From: Gammaproteobacteria bacterium
GTDB lineage: Bacteria; Pseudomonadota; Gammaproteobacteria; SMWH01
Assembly: GCA_004357005.1 (NCBI GenBank)
Contig: SMWH01000114.1
Span: 1 to 22,269 of the forward strand
Length of the DNA stretch: 22,269 nt
Direction of reading: 5' to 3'
Part shown: piece by piece, positions 1 through 6,360 of the stretch
Position numbering within the stretch: the first letter of the stretch is position 1
Layout: each line of letters opens with the position of its first letter
Made by a program: the position numbers and the translations under genes
Notes under the pieces: model-generated
Database searches by the model: none
Seen by the model: the letters and a program-made list of their open reading frames with translations, nothing else
Told to the model about the DNA's origin: nothing

Positions 1-2
1 GC

Positions 3-221
3 ACCGATGCCGACTGGGAGGACCGGGTGCGGTCTTGGGTCCGGGAACGCATCGCCGCCGGCGATCGAGACCTCATGCAACAGGCCGATGAGCGCCTGGA
101 ACGCGTCCTTCTGGAAGAAGCCCTGCGGCACACCGGCGGACACAGACAAAAAGCCGCCCGCCTGCTTGGCCTGGGTCGCAATACGCTGACCCGGAAACTC
201 AAAGCCCACCATATGGAATGA
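3..221 (+). CDS. ntrC: NtrC (nitrogen regulator NR-I), C-terminal fragment cut by window edge
   Basis: Only the last 72 codons are present; the gene enters from the left edge and stops at TGA 219-221. The visible part is the linker plus the Fis-type helix-turn-helix that binds NtrC enhancer sites. The ending, including ALRHTGGHRQKAARLLG and RNTLTRKLK, agrees almost word for word with enterobacterial NtrC (GlnG), which is why I name NtrC and not another sigma-54 activator. In the family, the missing N-terminal receiver and AAA+ domains take phosphate from NtrB and activate RNA polymerase sigma-54 at nitrogen-limitation genes. An ntrB gene would be expected upstream, outside the window. The next ORF follows in the same frame after only two codons. 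The window also holds a complete second NtrC-family regulator, NtrX (7750-9120). Confidence 0.93.
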   Translation, partial: TDADWEDRVRSWVRERIAAGDRDLMQQADERLERVLLEEALRHTGGHRQKAARLLGLGRNTLTRKLKAHHME

Positions 222-227
222 CAGCTG

Positions 228-1289
228 TTGCATCGACCCGAACTTGAAAGCTGCCCGCCGGACGAAGTGGAAAGCCGCATCCCGGATGTGGACAGCGCCA
301 GCGCCTTGCTCAAGGAGCAACACCCGACGATTCTGTGGTGGCTCACCGAACGCCGCGATGAGTTTGCGGCGCGTTTCGGTCACGATGACCTGCTGGAACA
401 TTCCATGGACGCAGCCGTACTCACCCTGGCCCGGGTGAGCATGCGCCATGGTTCCCTGAGCGAAGACCACCATCACTACCACGACGAGATTCATCCGACG
501 GCACTGCTGGGCCGTCTGTTCCGGATCTATGACTCTCCCCGCGGAAGCGAAATTGATACCCGTGAACGCCTGTATCTGGCCATGTTTGCCGGCGCCCATG
601 ACCTGCGCCAGCGTGAAGGCACGGATGTGGGGCCCGATGGGGTCGGCGCCAACGAACGCGGCAGCGCCGATGAATGCCGACGGATCATGGATATCGCGGG
701 TTTCGATCGCGACACCGACGCGGACGGATACGAACTGATCACCCAAATGATCCACGGCACGACTTTTAACCTCGGCTTCGGGCCGGAAGCGGACAAATGG
801 CCCCTCGGCGCGCTGGCCCCGAAACTCGTCGAGGACCTCATCGATGAACACCCGGACTGGCAACAGCGCCCGGAGTTGCAGCGACAGATAAAACTGATTC
901 CACTGGCGTCCGATGTGGACACCGGCAGCGTCGCGGACCAGTTCGATGACTATGCCCTCGAAGCCACAAAACTCGCATGCGAGATGCAAAAACGAAAAGG
1001 CAACGGCGAACTCGATGCCTCGACAGCTTCTGGGGTACTCGATTTCCTCACCGACGGCCAGGAGCGCTTCTTTTTCGAGCTGCAGCAGTTCAACTCCGAC
1101 ATCGCGCGAGACGTGCTTACTGAAGCCAAGGAAGAAAACTCCCGGCGCTTGAAGGAGTTGACCGGCTGGATGCGCGAGAACTACTCGAAAGCTGCCGGCG
1201 ACGGACACACCACCGGTGAAGACGTCATCAGCGCATTTCTCGACAAAGCCCGAGCGATCGCGGCACGAGACCGCAAGGCTGCGCGCTGA
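228..1289 (+). CDS. HD-domain metal-dependent phosphohydrolase-like protein
   Basis: This is a soluble protein of about 353 residues with no signal peptide or membrane segment. It carries spaced HD-superfamily metal ligands: a His-rich stretch HHHYHDEIH (81-89), AGAHD with the His-Asp pair at H124/D125, NExxSA (142-147), QMIH (H176) and SDVD (229-231). The YHxxxH...HD...NExxSA pattern resembles predicted metal-dependent HD phosphohydrolases (COG4339-like); the substrate is unknown. The C-terminal 90 or so residues are charged and helical. The start is uncertain. I use TTG 228, but CTG 225, or GTG 267 or 288, are possible, and there is no ATG or clear ribosome site near the 5' end. The frame is the one ntrC uses, only 6 nt after its TGA, so the two genes are probably co-transcribed or coupled. 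The ORF itself is secure; the function is a family-level guess. Confidence 0.8.
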   Translation: MHRPELESCPPDEVESRIPDVDSASALLKEQHPTILWWLTERRDEFAARFGHDDLLEHSMDAAVLTLARVSMRHGSLSEDHHHYHDEIHPTALLGRLFRIYDSPRGSEIDTRERLYLAMFAGAHDLRQREGTDVGPDGVGANERGSADECRRIMDIAGFDRDTDADGYELITQMIHGTTFNLGFGPEADKWPLGALAPKLVEDLIDEHPDWQQRPELQRQIKLIPLASDVDTGSVADQFDDYALEATKLACEMQKRKGNGELDASTASGVLDFLTDGQERFFFELQQFNSDIARDVLTEAKEENSRRLKELTGWMRENYSKAAGDGHTTGEDVISAFLDKARAIAARDRKAAR

Positions 1290-1341
1290 GCCAGGTACGT
1301 CACACCAGTTTCATGCAGACCCGCGCGGAACGGAGACCACG

Positions 1342-1842
1342 ATGACACACCCTATCCTCAACATCGCCGATCTGGAGTTCCATCCCTGGGGACACGGCGA
1401 ACGCTTCGAGGCGAAGCTCGGAGACATCGGGAAAAAGCTTGGTGCGAGGAAACTCGGATACAACCTCACGGTCCTGCCACCAGGCAAACGCGCGTTCCCT
1501 TTTCACAGTCATCGGGTCAACGAGGAAATGTTCTTCGTGGTCGAGGGTGAAGGAGAAGTGCGCATCGGCGAGGATCGTCACCCCATCCGCAGCGGCGATG
1601 TCATTTGTTGTCCGCCGGGAGGCCGCGAAACCGCGCACCAGATCATCAACAGTTCGGATGCCGAACTCAAATACCTGGCTATCAGCACGCAGGAACAACC
1701 CGAAGTGGCCGAGTACCCGGATTCCGGCAAGTACAGCATTTTTTCCGTCCTCACCGGCGCCGATGGGAAACCGGAAACCATGCGCCTCATCATCCCTGAT
1801 GGCGGCGCCGGCATGAACGATTACTGGGAAGGCGAGGAGTAA
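1342..1842 (+). CDS. Single-domain cupin protein
   Basis: A 166-residue protein. The start is ATG 1342, with GGAG at 1332-1335 as ribosome site; the open frame extends further upstream into the HD gene but lacks support there. The cupin beta-barrel signature is clear. Motif 1 is PFHSHRVNEEMFFVVEGEG, giving metal ligands H55, H57 and E61 or E62. Motif 2 is PPGGRETAHQIIN, with H99 as the fourth ligand. Small cupins of this type (COG3837-like, with a YPDSGKY segment after the barrel) bind a divalent metal and are annotated as isomerase-, dioxygenase- or sugar-binding-like. Nothing here fixes the substrate. It lies 52 nt after the HD gene and 4 nt before a micro-ORF, consistent with one transcript. 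It is probably cytoplasmic, as no signal peptide is visible. Confidence 0.88.
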   Translation: MTHPILNIADLEFHPWGHGERFEAKLGDIGKKLGARKLGYNLTVLPPGKRAFPFHSHRVNEEMFFVVEGEGEVRIGEDRHPIRSGDVICCPPGGRETAHQIINSSDAELKYLAISTQEQPEVAEYPDSGKYSIFSVLTGADGKPETMRLIIPDGGAGMNDYWEGEE

Positions 1843-1846
1843 GGCC

Positions 1847-1957
1847 ATGGCAGAGAAATCCTGTCTGTCCAGCAAAAAACCGGAAGACACCGATCAGACG
1901 GATGTCGAAGAGTTGGTCACACAATCACTTGCCCGCATGAGGAAGGTCTGCCAATGA
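1847..1957 (+). CDS. 36-residue micro-ORF coupled to the next gene
   Basis: ATG 1847 lies 4 nt after the cupin stop and is preceded by a purine-rich site (GAGGAGTAAGG, 1834-1844). The frame runs 36 codons to TGA 1955-1957, where ATGA overlaps the start of the secreted protein (ATG 1954). The peptide is polar, with Lys, Asp and Glu residues and cysteines at positions 6 and 35, and contains EELVTQSLARMRKVCQ, which could form a helix. The last codons also hold AGGAAGG (1939-1945), the ribosome site for the next gene. It may therefore be a true small protein, a leader that couples translation, or both. I recognise no family. Exact packing between two genes and a usable ribosome site argue that it is translated. 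Confidence 0.5.
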   Translation: MAEKSCLSSKKPEDTDQTDVEELVTQSLARMRKVCQ

Positions 1958-2325
1958 GGCCCGCCGGAACGATTTTGCTCGTCACAGGCATGCTGGTTTT
2001 TCCCGGGTTGGCATGGTCGGGCGCTGCCGATGTGACGGAAGTGGCGGTGCGGTGTAATTCCGAAAATACCTGCACCTTTGCGGTAACTGTTCGTCACGAC
2101 GACGAGGGTTGGGATCACTACGCCGACAGTTTCGAGATACTGAGCGATGACGGCGAAGTACTGGGAACGCGGGTATTGCGCCACCCCCATGTCAACGACC
2201 AACCCTTCACCCGCACATTCCAGGGGGTGAAAATTCCTGAATCGGTGAGCGGGGTCCGGGTACGGGCGCACGATTCGGTTCACGGATACGGCGGTGAAGA
2301 AAAAACCGTCGTTATCGAACGATGA
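1954..2325 (+). CDS. Small secreted (periplasmic) protein of unknown function
   Basis: A 123-residue protein with an N-terminal signal peptide. A hydrophobic core at about residues 6-20 is followed by WSGAAD, so cleavage near residue 25 is likely. The mature part is beta-rich by appearance, with two cysteines (C34, C40) that could form a disulfide. Histidine-bearing conserved-looking segments follow: RHDDEGWDHYAD, LRHPHVNDQPFTR and AHDSVHGYGGEE. I recall similar small exported proteins in other proteobacteria without an assigned function, so I give none. The start ATG 1954 has a good ribosome site (AGGAAGG, 1939-1945) and overlaps the micro-ORF stop by 4 nt. It ends the + strand group and converges on dtd 30 nt later. 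Confidence 0.8.
   Translation: MRPAGTILLVTGMLVFPGLAWSGAADVTEVAVRCNSENTCTFAVTVRHDDEGWDHYADSFEILSDDGEVLGTRVLRHPHVNDQPFTRTFQGVKIPESVSGVRVRAHDSVHGYGGEEKTVVIER
2300..2322 (-). terminator. Possible terminator of the PAP2-dtd transcript
   Basis: Read on the minus strand, an imperfect hairpin (TCGTT-CGAT-AACGA, 2309-2322) is followed closely by six T residues (the A-run 2300-2305 on the + strand). It lies inside the end of the secreted-protein gene, 34-56 nt beyond the dtd stop. The stem is short (5 bp), so the call is weak. Confidence 0.27.
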
Positions 2326-2338
2326 CTGCGGCAGGAAC

Positions 2339-2371
2339 AAACCGATATTTGGCGTTTATTGCCGGTTTTTT
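2339..2371 (+). terminator. Possible terminator of the cupin/secreted-protein transcript
   Basis: AAACCG (2339-2344) can pair with CGGTTT (2363-2368), with a small inner GC pairing, and the right arm runs into six T residues (2366-2371). It begins 14 nt after the secreted-protein stop and overlaps the last codons of the convergent dtd gene. Weak stem; shape and T-run are the only evidence. Confidence 0.3.
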
Positions 2372-2805
2372 ACCTGCAACCAGAAAGTCACCGGCCCGTC
2401 ATTGACCAGGCTCAGCTGCATGTGTGCGCCAAACACGCCCACCGCGACATCGCTATGCTGTTCCCGCGCCTTTGACAGGAGGTAATCGAACAGACGTTCA
2501 CCCAGCGCAGGATCCGCAACGCGGCTGAAACTCGGGCGCATGCCCTTGCGGGTGTCCGCCGGCAAGGTGAACTGCGGCACCAGCAACAGGCCACCCCCGG
2601 TATCGGCGAGTGAGCGATTCATCCGGCCTTCGTCGTCGGGAAAAACCCGATACCCCAACAACCGCTCCAACAGGCGCTCGGCCTGGGTCCGGGTATCGTC
2701 ACGCTCGACACCTACCAGCACCACGAGTCCCGGGCCGATGGCCCCGACGGTGTCCCCGTCAACGGACACGCTGGCTTCGGTGACCCGTTGCAGCAGCCCA
2801 ATCAT
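2356..2805 (-). CDS. dtd: D-aminoacyl-tRNA deacylase (DTD)
   Basis: A 149-residue protein, close to the usual length of about 145. It removes D-amino acids (and glycine mischarged on tRNA-Ala) from tRNA in the cytoplasm. Family landmarks are the MIGLLQRVTEASV start, GYRVFPDDEGRMN, FTLPADTRKGMRPSF and the cross-subunit motif NDGPVTFWLQ (135-144), whose Gly-Pro confers chirality selection. The first signature, normally SQxxT, here reads PQFT (77-80), so the Ser is Pro. I set the start at ATG 2805, because the open frame upstream has no family similarity. This start overlaps the PAP2 stop by 4 nt (ATGA), which implies translational coupling. It converges on the secreted-protein gene. Confidence 0.95.
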   Translation of the reverse strand: MIGLLQRVTEASVSVDGDTVGAIGPGLVVLVGVERDDTRTQAERLLERLLGYRVFPDDEGRMNRSLADTGGGLLLVPQFTLPADTRKGMRPSFSRVADPALGERLFDYLLSKAREQHSDVAVGVFGAHMQLSLVNDGPVTFWLQVKNRQ

Positions 2806-3389
2806 GGATAACCGCTCGCGAGTCTCGCGAATACCGCGGTCACCGCGCTGATGCCCACCAGCCAACCCAGCATGACCTGTGTGGGCGTGTGTTTGCCCAG
2901 ATAAACCCGCGACCAGCCCTGCAGGCCCGTGAGCGCAATGACCCAGATCCATGTCGCCGGGTAAAGCAACCCGGTCACGGCACCCCCTCCGGCCATGAGC
3001 ATCGCGTGAACGCTGATCTTGGTGAAACGATTGATCATCGCCGCGACGACGATTGCCGGCAATGCCGCGTACACCATCGCGCGCAACAGCACCGGCGCAT
3101 CAAACAAAGTCACGACGACGACCAGCACGCCAAGACACAGCCCGGCCAGAACGTAAACGGTGTTGCGTTGGTTGCGGTGAAAGATGTCGAAATCGCTGCC
3201 CACGCGCCAATAGCGCAAAACCAAACGGGCAAGCAGGGGAACGACCGTTGTACCCAGCACGATCAGGAACCACCGAACCCACTCCGGTCGTTCCAGTCCC
3301 GATGCGCTCAGCACAAGACCCAGCGTTGCCACCACAATGACGAAGGGGTGGAGAATGACGGAAACGACGCGGGCAATTTGCTCGGCCAT
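2802..3389 (-). CDS. PAP2-like integral membrane phosphatase family protein
   Basis: About 195 residues from ATG 3389; TTG 3419 would add 10. Hydrophobic segments at about 9-31, 39-60, 78-96, 100-119, 130-153 and 174-189 make it a multi-pass inner-membrane protein. It fits the PAP2 (type 2 phosphatidic acid phosphatase) superfamily in a divergent form. A basic motif, HRNQRNTVY (71-79), stands for motif 1. KISVHAM, with H128, stands for PSGH. SRVYLGKHTPTQ (160-171) stands for SRxxxxxHxxxD, with Gln replacing the final Asp. Members hydrolyse phosphate esters of lipids at the membrane; the substrate here is unknown. It is transcribed with dtd (ATGA overlap) and divergently from the LpxL-type gene across a structured gap. 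Family level is fairly sure, enzyme activity less so. Confidence 0.78.
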   Translation of the reverse strand: MAEQIARVVSVILHPFVIVVATLGLVLSASGLERPEWVRWFLIVLGTTVVPLLARLVLRYWRVGSDFDIFHRNQRNTVYVLAGLCLGVLVVVVTLFDAPVLLRAMVYAALPAIVVAAMINRFTKISVHAMLMAGGGAVTGLLYPATWIWVIALTGLQGWSRVYLGKHTPTQVMLGWLVGISAVTAVFARLASGYP

Positions 3390-3535
3390 GCAGTTGCTGA
3401 TTATGCGCTGTTTGGGCAAGCGTCGGCACGGGGCTTACGCCATTGCGCACCAGAACCGGACGCGCCCGCAAGGCGCTCGGCCATGGCCCGTTTCGCCTCG
3501 ACACCGCATGCTCTTGCTTACCCTCCCGCTCAGGC

Positions 3536-3637
3536 GACCGCAAGGACGCGGTCAGCGCGCACGGGCAACGTCGACGGGAGCAGGCAGTAGCCCGTGCGCG
3601 AGACGGCGCCCCCGCCATGGATGGCGGGGGCACCGTC
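3536..3637. repeat. Cluster of three adjacent inverted repeats in a divergent intergenic gap
   Basis: The gap of about 290 bp (3390-3680) between the PAP2-like and LpxL-like genes holds no convincing ORF but three consecutive hairpin-forming repeats. The first is GACCGC (3536-3541) with GCGGTC (3548-3553). The second is CGCGCACGGGC (3556-3566) with its exact complement at 3590-3600, around a 23-nt loop. The third is GCCCCCGCCAT (3608-3618) with its exact complement at 3621-3631, extended by GACGG/CCGTC (3602-3606 and 3633-3637) after one mismatch. No T-run follows on either strand, so these do not look like ordinary terminators. They could be a structured RNA, a protein-binding region or a degenerate intergenic repeat. 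I cannot match them to a known RNA family. The rest of the gap shows only the promoter described next. Confidence 0.7.
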
Positions 3638-3643
3638 ATCCGC

Positions 3644-3672
3644 TTGTCCCTGACGGCGGCCCGGTTTAGGGT
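3644..3672 (+). promoter_or_regulatory. Putative sigma-70 promoter of the LpxL-type gene
   Basis: TTGTCC (3644-3649) and TAGGGT (3667-3672) are separated by 17 nt and match the -35 and -10 consensus moderately. Transcription would start near 3679-3680, one or two bases before ATG 3681, so the mRNA would be leaderless or nearly so. No ribosome site better than the AGGG inside the -10 box is visible, which fits. Confidence 0.4.
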
Positions 3673-3680
3673 GCGTCCTC

Positions 3681-4571
3681 ATGCGCGCACGGATCGGAAT
3701 CCTGTTCTTTCGCCTGATGGCGCTGTTGCCCCTGGGAGGCGTACAGACCATGGGCTCGATGATCGGGCGCATGCTGTATCGGCTTGGCCACCGGGAAAAA
3801 CACGTCACCCGGATGAATCTGTCCTTGTGCTACCCGGATCTGGATGACGCCACGCGCGAACAGATGGTTCGCGAGGTATTGATCGAAGGTGGCCGCTCGC
3901 TGGCGGAGTTGGGTCCGTGCTGGTTGTGGCCGGTCGACAAAGTGATGGGCCTCATCACTGAAACCGTCGGAATCAAACATGTGGATGCCGCCGATGCGCG
4001 GGGCAAGGGCGTCGTGATCATCGGCCCGCACATGGGCGCGTGGGAAGTTGCCGGCGTATGGGTATCGCAGCGCTATCCTGGCTCACCGATTCTCTACCGC
4101 CCCCCGCGCATAAAGGGTCTCGACCCCCTGATCGTGAAGGCCAGGGAACGGACCGGTTCCCGGCTGGTGCCGGTAGGCCGCCGCGCCGTGGCGGAATTGT
4201 TGAACGCGTTGCACCGGGGCACGGGTGTGGGGTTGCTGCCCGACCAGGAACCCAAACAGGGAACCGGGGTATTCGCGCCGTTTTTCGGCATTCCCGCCTA
4301 TACCATGGTGCTGTGTTCGCGACTGGTGATGAAAACCGGCGCGACCCCCATTTTTATCGTGGCCGAACGCCTCCCGGATGCCGCGGGTTTTCGCCTGCAC
4401 CTGCTACCCGCGCCGGAACCGCTCGATACGGGATCCGTGGATACATCAGTCGCCGCCATGAACCGCGGCGTGGAAGCTTGCGTGAGCATCAACCCCGTGC
4501 AGTTCCAATGGCACTACAAGCGCTTCAACACACGCCCCCCGGATGAAGAGGGCGAAACGGGTTTTTACTGA
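3681..4571 (+). CDS. LpxL/HtrB-family acyltransferase (lipid A or lysophospholipid type)
   Basis: A 296-residue protein, near the 290-310 typical of the family. An N-terminal hydrophobic segment (about 5-30) anchors it on the cytoplasmic face of the inner membrane. The catalytic HX4E motif is GPHMGAWEVAG, with H117 and E122. Other family blocks are RMNLSLCYPDL, LLPDQEPKQGTGVFAPFFG (acceptor-side loop) and the C-terminal QWHYKRFNTRP. Relatives transfer a secondary acyl chain from acyl-ACP to lipid A, or in divergent members to other lipids. I cannot tell lauroyl, myristoyl or ornithine-lipid-type specificity from sequence, so I give no symbol. It is transcribed alone from its own promoter, and its stop overlaps the convergent TPR gene by 7 nt. 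Confidence 0.9.
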   Translation: MRARIGILFFRLMALLPLGGVQTMGSMIGRMLYRLGHREKHVTRMNLSLCYPDLDDATREQMVREVLIEGGRSLAELGPCWLWPVDKVMGLITETVGIKHVDAADARGKGVVIIGPHMGAWEVAGVWVSQRYPGSPILYRPPRIKGLDPLIVKARERTGSRLVPVGRRAVAELLNALHRGTGVGLLPDQEPKQGTGVFAPFFGIPAYTMVLCSRLVMKTGATPIFIVAERLPDAAGFRLHLLPAPEPLDTGSVDTSVAAMNRGVEACVSINPVQFQWHYKRFNTRPPDEEGETGFY

Positions 4572-4879
4572 TCCTTCCGCACTCGTTTGAGAAACACCCG
4601 CATTTCCTTTTCCGCCTGCTTGTCACCTTGTTTCCTGGCGACCTCGATACCTCTTTGATACACGTCGATCGCCTTTTCAGGGCAATTCGAATCGGCAAGC
4701 AGCTTGCCATATAACTTCCACGCGGCAGAGTACCCGGGATCCAATTCCACTGCGCGAGCCACATGTTCACCGGCGCGTTCCGCGTCACCTTCCCGCAACC
4801 AGGCGTTGGCCAGGCTAAGACGCAACATGGCGGTGTCGGGCCCTTCCGACAGAAGTTTTTCCAGCGCCTTGATATCCAC
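4565..4879 (-). CDS. Small tetratricopeptide-repeat (TPR) protein
   Basis: 104 residues from GTG 4879, which lies 17 nt after the trkH stop with a weak GGCGGA upstream. A longer open frame exists but would lie inside trkH and is not credible. Two TPR-like helix pairs are visible. The first runs from about residue 17 (MLRLSLANAWLREGDAERAG to VELDP). The second runs from about 50 (AAWKLYGKLLADSNCPEKAI to IEVARKQGDK). The C-terminus is basic (FLKRVRKDQ). There is no signal peptide, so a cytoplasmic protein-protein adaptor is likely; the partner is unknown. It is the last gene of the def-to-trkH run, and its stop TAA overlaps the end of the convergent acyltransferase gene. Confidence 0.75.
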   Translation of the reverse strand: MDIKALEKLLSEGPDTAMLRLSLANAWLREGDAERAGEHVARAVELDPGYSAAWKLYGKLLADSNCPEKAIDVYQRGIEVARKQGDKQAEKEMRVFLKRVRKDQ

Positions 4880-4896
4880 GCGTTGTCCGCCGGTTT

Positions 4897-6345
4897 TCAG
4901 TCGCGCCAGAAAGCGGGCGTGAAAATGATCAGCAAGGTATAGATTTCGAGACGGCCCAGCAACATGGCAATAACCAGCGCCCATTTCGCCGGGTTGCTGA
5001 TGGAAGCGTAGTTGGGACCCACCTCGCCCAGCCCCGGGCCCAGGTTATTGAGACAGGCAGCGACCGCCGAAATGGCGGTGACCAGGTCCAGACCCGTCGC
5101 CGCCAACACCAGCGAACCGAAACACAGACACGCCACATACAGGGAGAAAAACCCCCAGATATAGGTGAGGGTTTGTGGCGCCACCACGATCCCGCCGGCG
5201 CGGATGGGAACATAGGCGTTCGGGTGGAGCAGCACACGGATTTCGCGCACACCCTGACGATACAGCAACATGGACCGCACCACTTTTATGCCACCTGCCG
5301 TTGACCCGCCGCAACCGCCGATAAAACTCACCATGATCAGCAGCAACGGCAGGAAACCGGGCCACAGCCAGAAGGCATCCGTGGTGTACCCGGTGGTCGT
5401 GCCGATCGAAACGGCCTGGAAGATGCCGTTGTGAACCGCAGTAAAAACGTCCGGGTAGATACCCGCAAACGCCAGATAGCTCCCCGCAATGACCGCGGTG
5501 ATGCAAAGGATTTTGAGATAAGCGCGCAGTTCCGCATCGCCCGCATAGGGTGCGATGCTCACCACTCGCCACGCCCTGAAATGCAACGCGAAGTTCATGC
5601 CTGACAGGATCATGAACACCACGGCAACGGCTTCGATCAGCGCGCTGTCGAAAAAGGCAAAACTCTCCGTGTGCGTCGAGAACCCACCGATCGCAATAGT
5701 TGTGAAACTGTGCGTCACCGCGTCGAACCAGTCCATTCCGGCCAGCCAGTACGCGATGCAACACACCACCGTCAATCCCGCGTAGATGTACCAGAGAGCC
5801 TTCGCCGTTTCTTTCACTCTCGGGGTAAGTTTCGAATCTTTCATGGGACTGGGTGTTTCAGCCCGGTACAACTGGACACCACCGATACCCAGCAAGGGCA
5901 GGATGGCCACCGCCAGCACGACGATACCCATGCCCCCGAGCCATTGCAGTTGTGCCCGGTAGTACAGCAACGACAGGGGCAGAACTTCGAGTTCCTCGAA
6001 GATCGTTGCGCCGGTTGTAGTGAGTCCCGAGAAGGCTTCGAACACCGCATCTGTAATCGACAGCTCCGGCGCAGCCAGCGTGATCGGCACCGCGCTGCTG
6101 AAGCCGACCGCCAACCACATGGTGACAACGATCATGTAACCGTCACGCACCCGAAGTTCCTGACGCGCGCGGTGTACCGGCAGCCACAGCGCCAGCCCGA
6201 CCACCAGCAACAGAACAAAGCTCGTCAGGAACGCGCTGATGGTTCCATCGTGTGACCAGAAAGCCACCCAGGCGGGCGGCAACATGGTGCCGCTGGACAG
6301 CATCAGCAACATGCCGAGGATGCGCTGAATGGTGGCCAGTTTCAT
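4897..6345 (-). CDS. trkH: TrkH potassium uptake channel subunit
   Basis: The 482 residues match the usual TrkH length (about 483). It is the pore-forming inner-membrane subunit of the Trk K+ uptake system, gated by the TrkA ring. Four membrane-pore-membrane repeats are recognisable from their filter loops: SGLTTTGATI (about 106-115), FTTIAIGGFST (214-224), IGTTTGYTT (314-322) and LNNLGPGLGEVG (432-443). The third intracellular region contains GGCGGSTAGGIKVVR (343-357), typical of the gating loop. The start ATG 6345 lies 15 nt after the trkA stop, so trkA and trkH form a transcription unit, unlike E. coli where they are separate. The TPR gene follows directly. No truncation is seen. Confidence 0.97.
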   Translation of the reverse strand: MKLATIQRILGMLLMLSSGTMLPPAWVAFWSHDGTISAFLTSFVLLLVVGLALWLPVHRARQELRVRDGYMIVVTMWLAVGFSSAVPITLAAPELSITDAVFEAFSGLTTTGATIFEELEVLPLSLLYYRAQLQWLGGMGIVVLAVAILPLLGIGGVQLYRAETPSPMKDSKLTPRVKETAKALWYIYAGLTVVCCIAYWLAGMDWFDAVTHSFTTIAIGGFSTHTESFAFFDSALIEAVAVVFMILSGMNFALHFRAWRVVSIAPYAGDAELRAYLKILCITAVIAGSYLAFAGIYPDVFTAVHNGIFQAVSIGTTTGYTTDAFWLWPGFLPLLLIMVSFIGGCGGSTAGGIKVVRSMLLYRQGVREIRVLLHPNAYVPIRAGGIVVAPQTLTYIWGFFSLYVACLCFGSLVLAATGLDLVTAISAVAACLNNLGPGLGEVGPNYASISNPAKWALVIAMLLGRLEIYTLLIIFTPAFWRD

Positions 6346-6360
6346 GCCATCGGAGGCCTT

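Noticed and set aside
3420..3643. 4.5S/SRP RNA, 6S RNA, RNase P RNA, tmRNA or tRNA in the structured gap
   Set aside because: I looked for the conserved cores I know (for example the GGAAGCAGCC loop of SRP RNA and the T-arm GGTTCRA of tRNA) on both strands and found none.
3443..3847. 134-codon plus-strand frame across the intergenic gap into the acyltransferase gene
   Set aside because: Arg/Pro-rich low-complexity translation, running into the acyltransferase gene in another frame and across the inverted repeats; no ribosome site.
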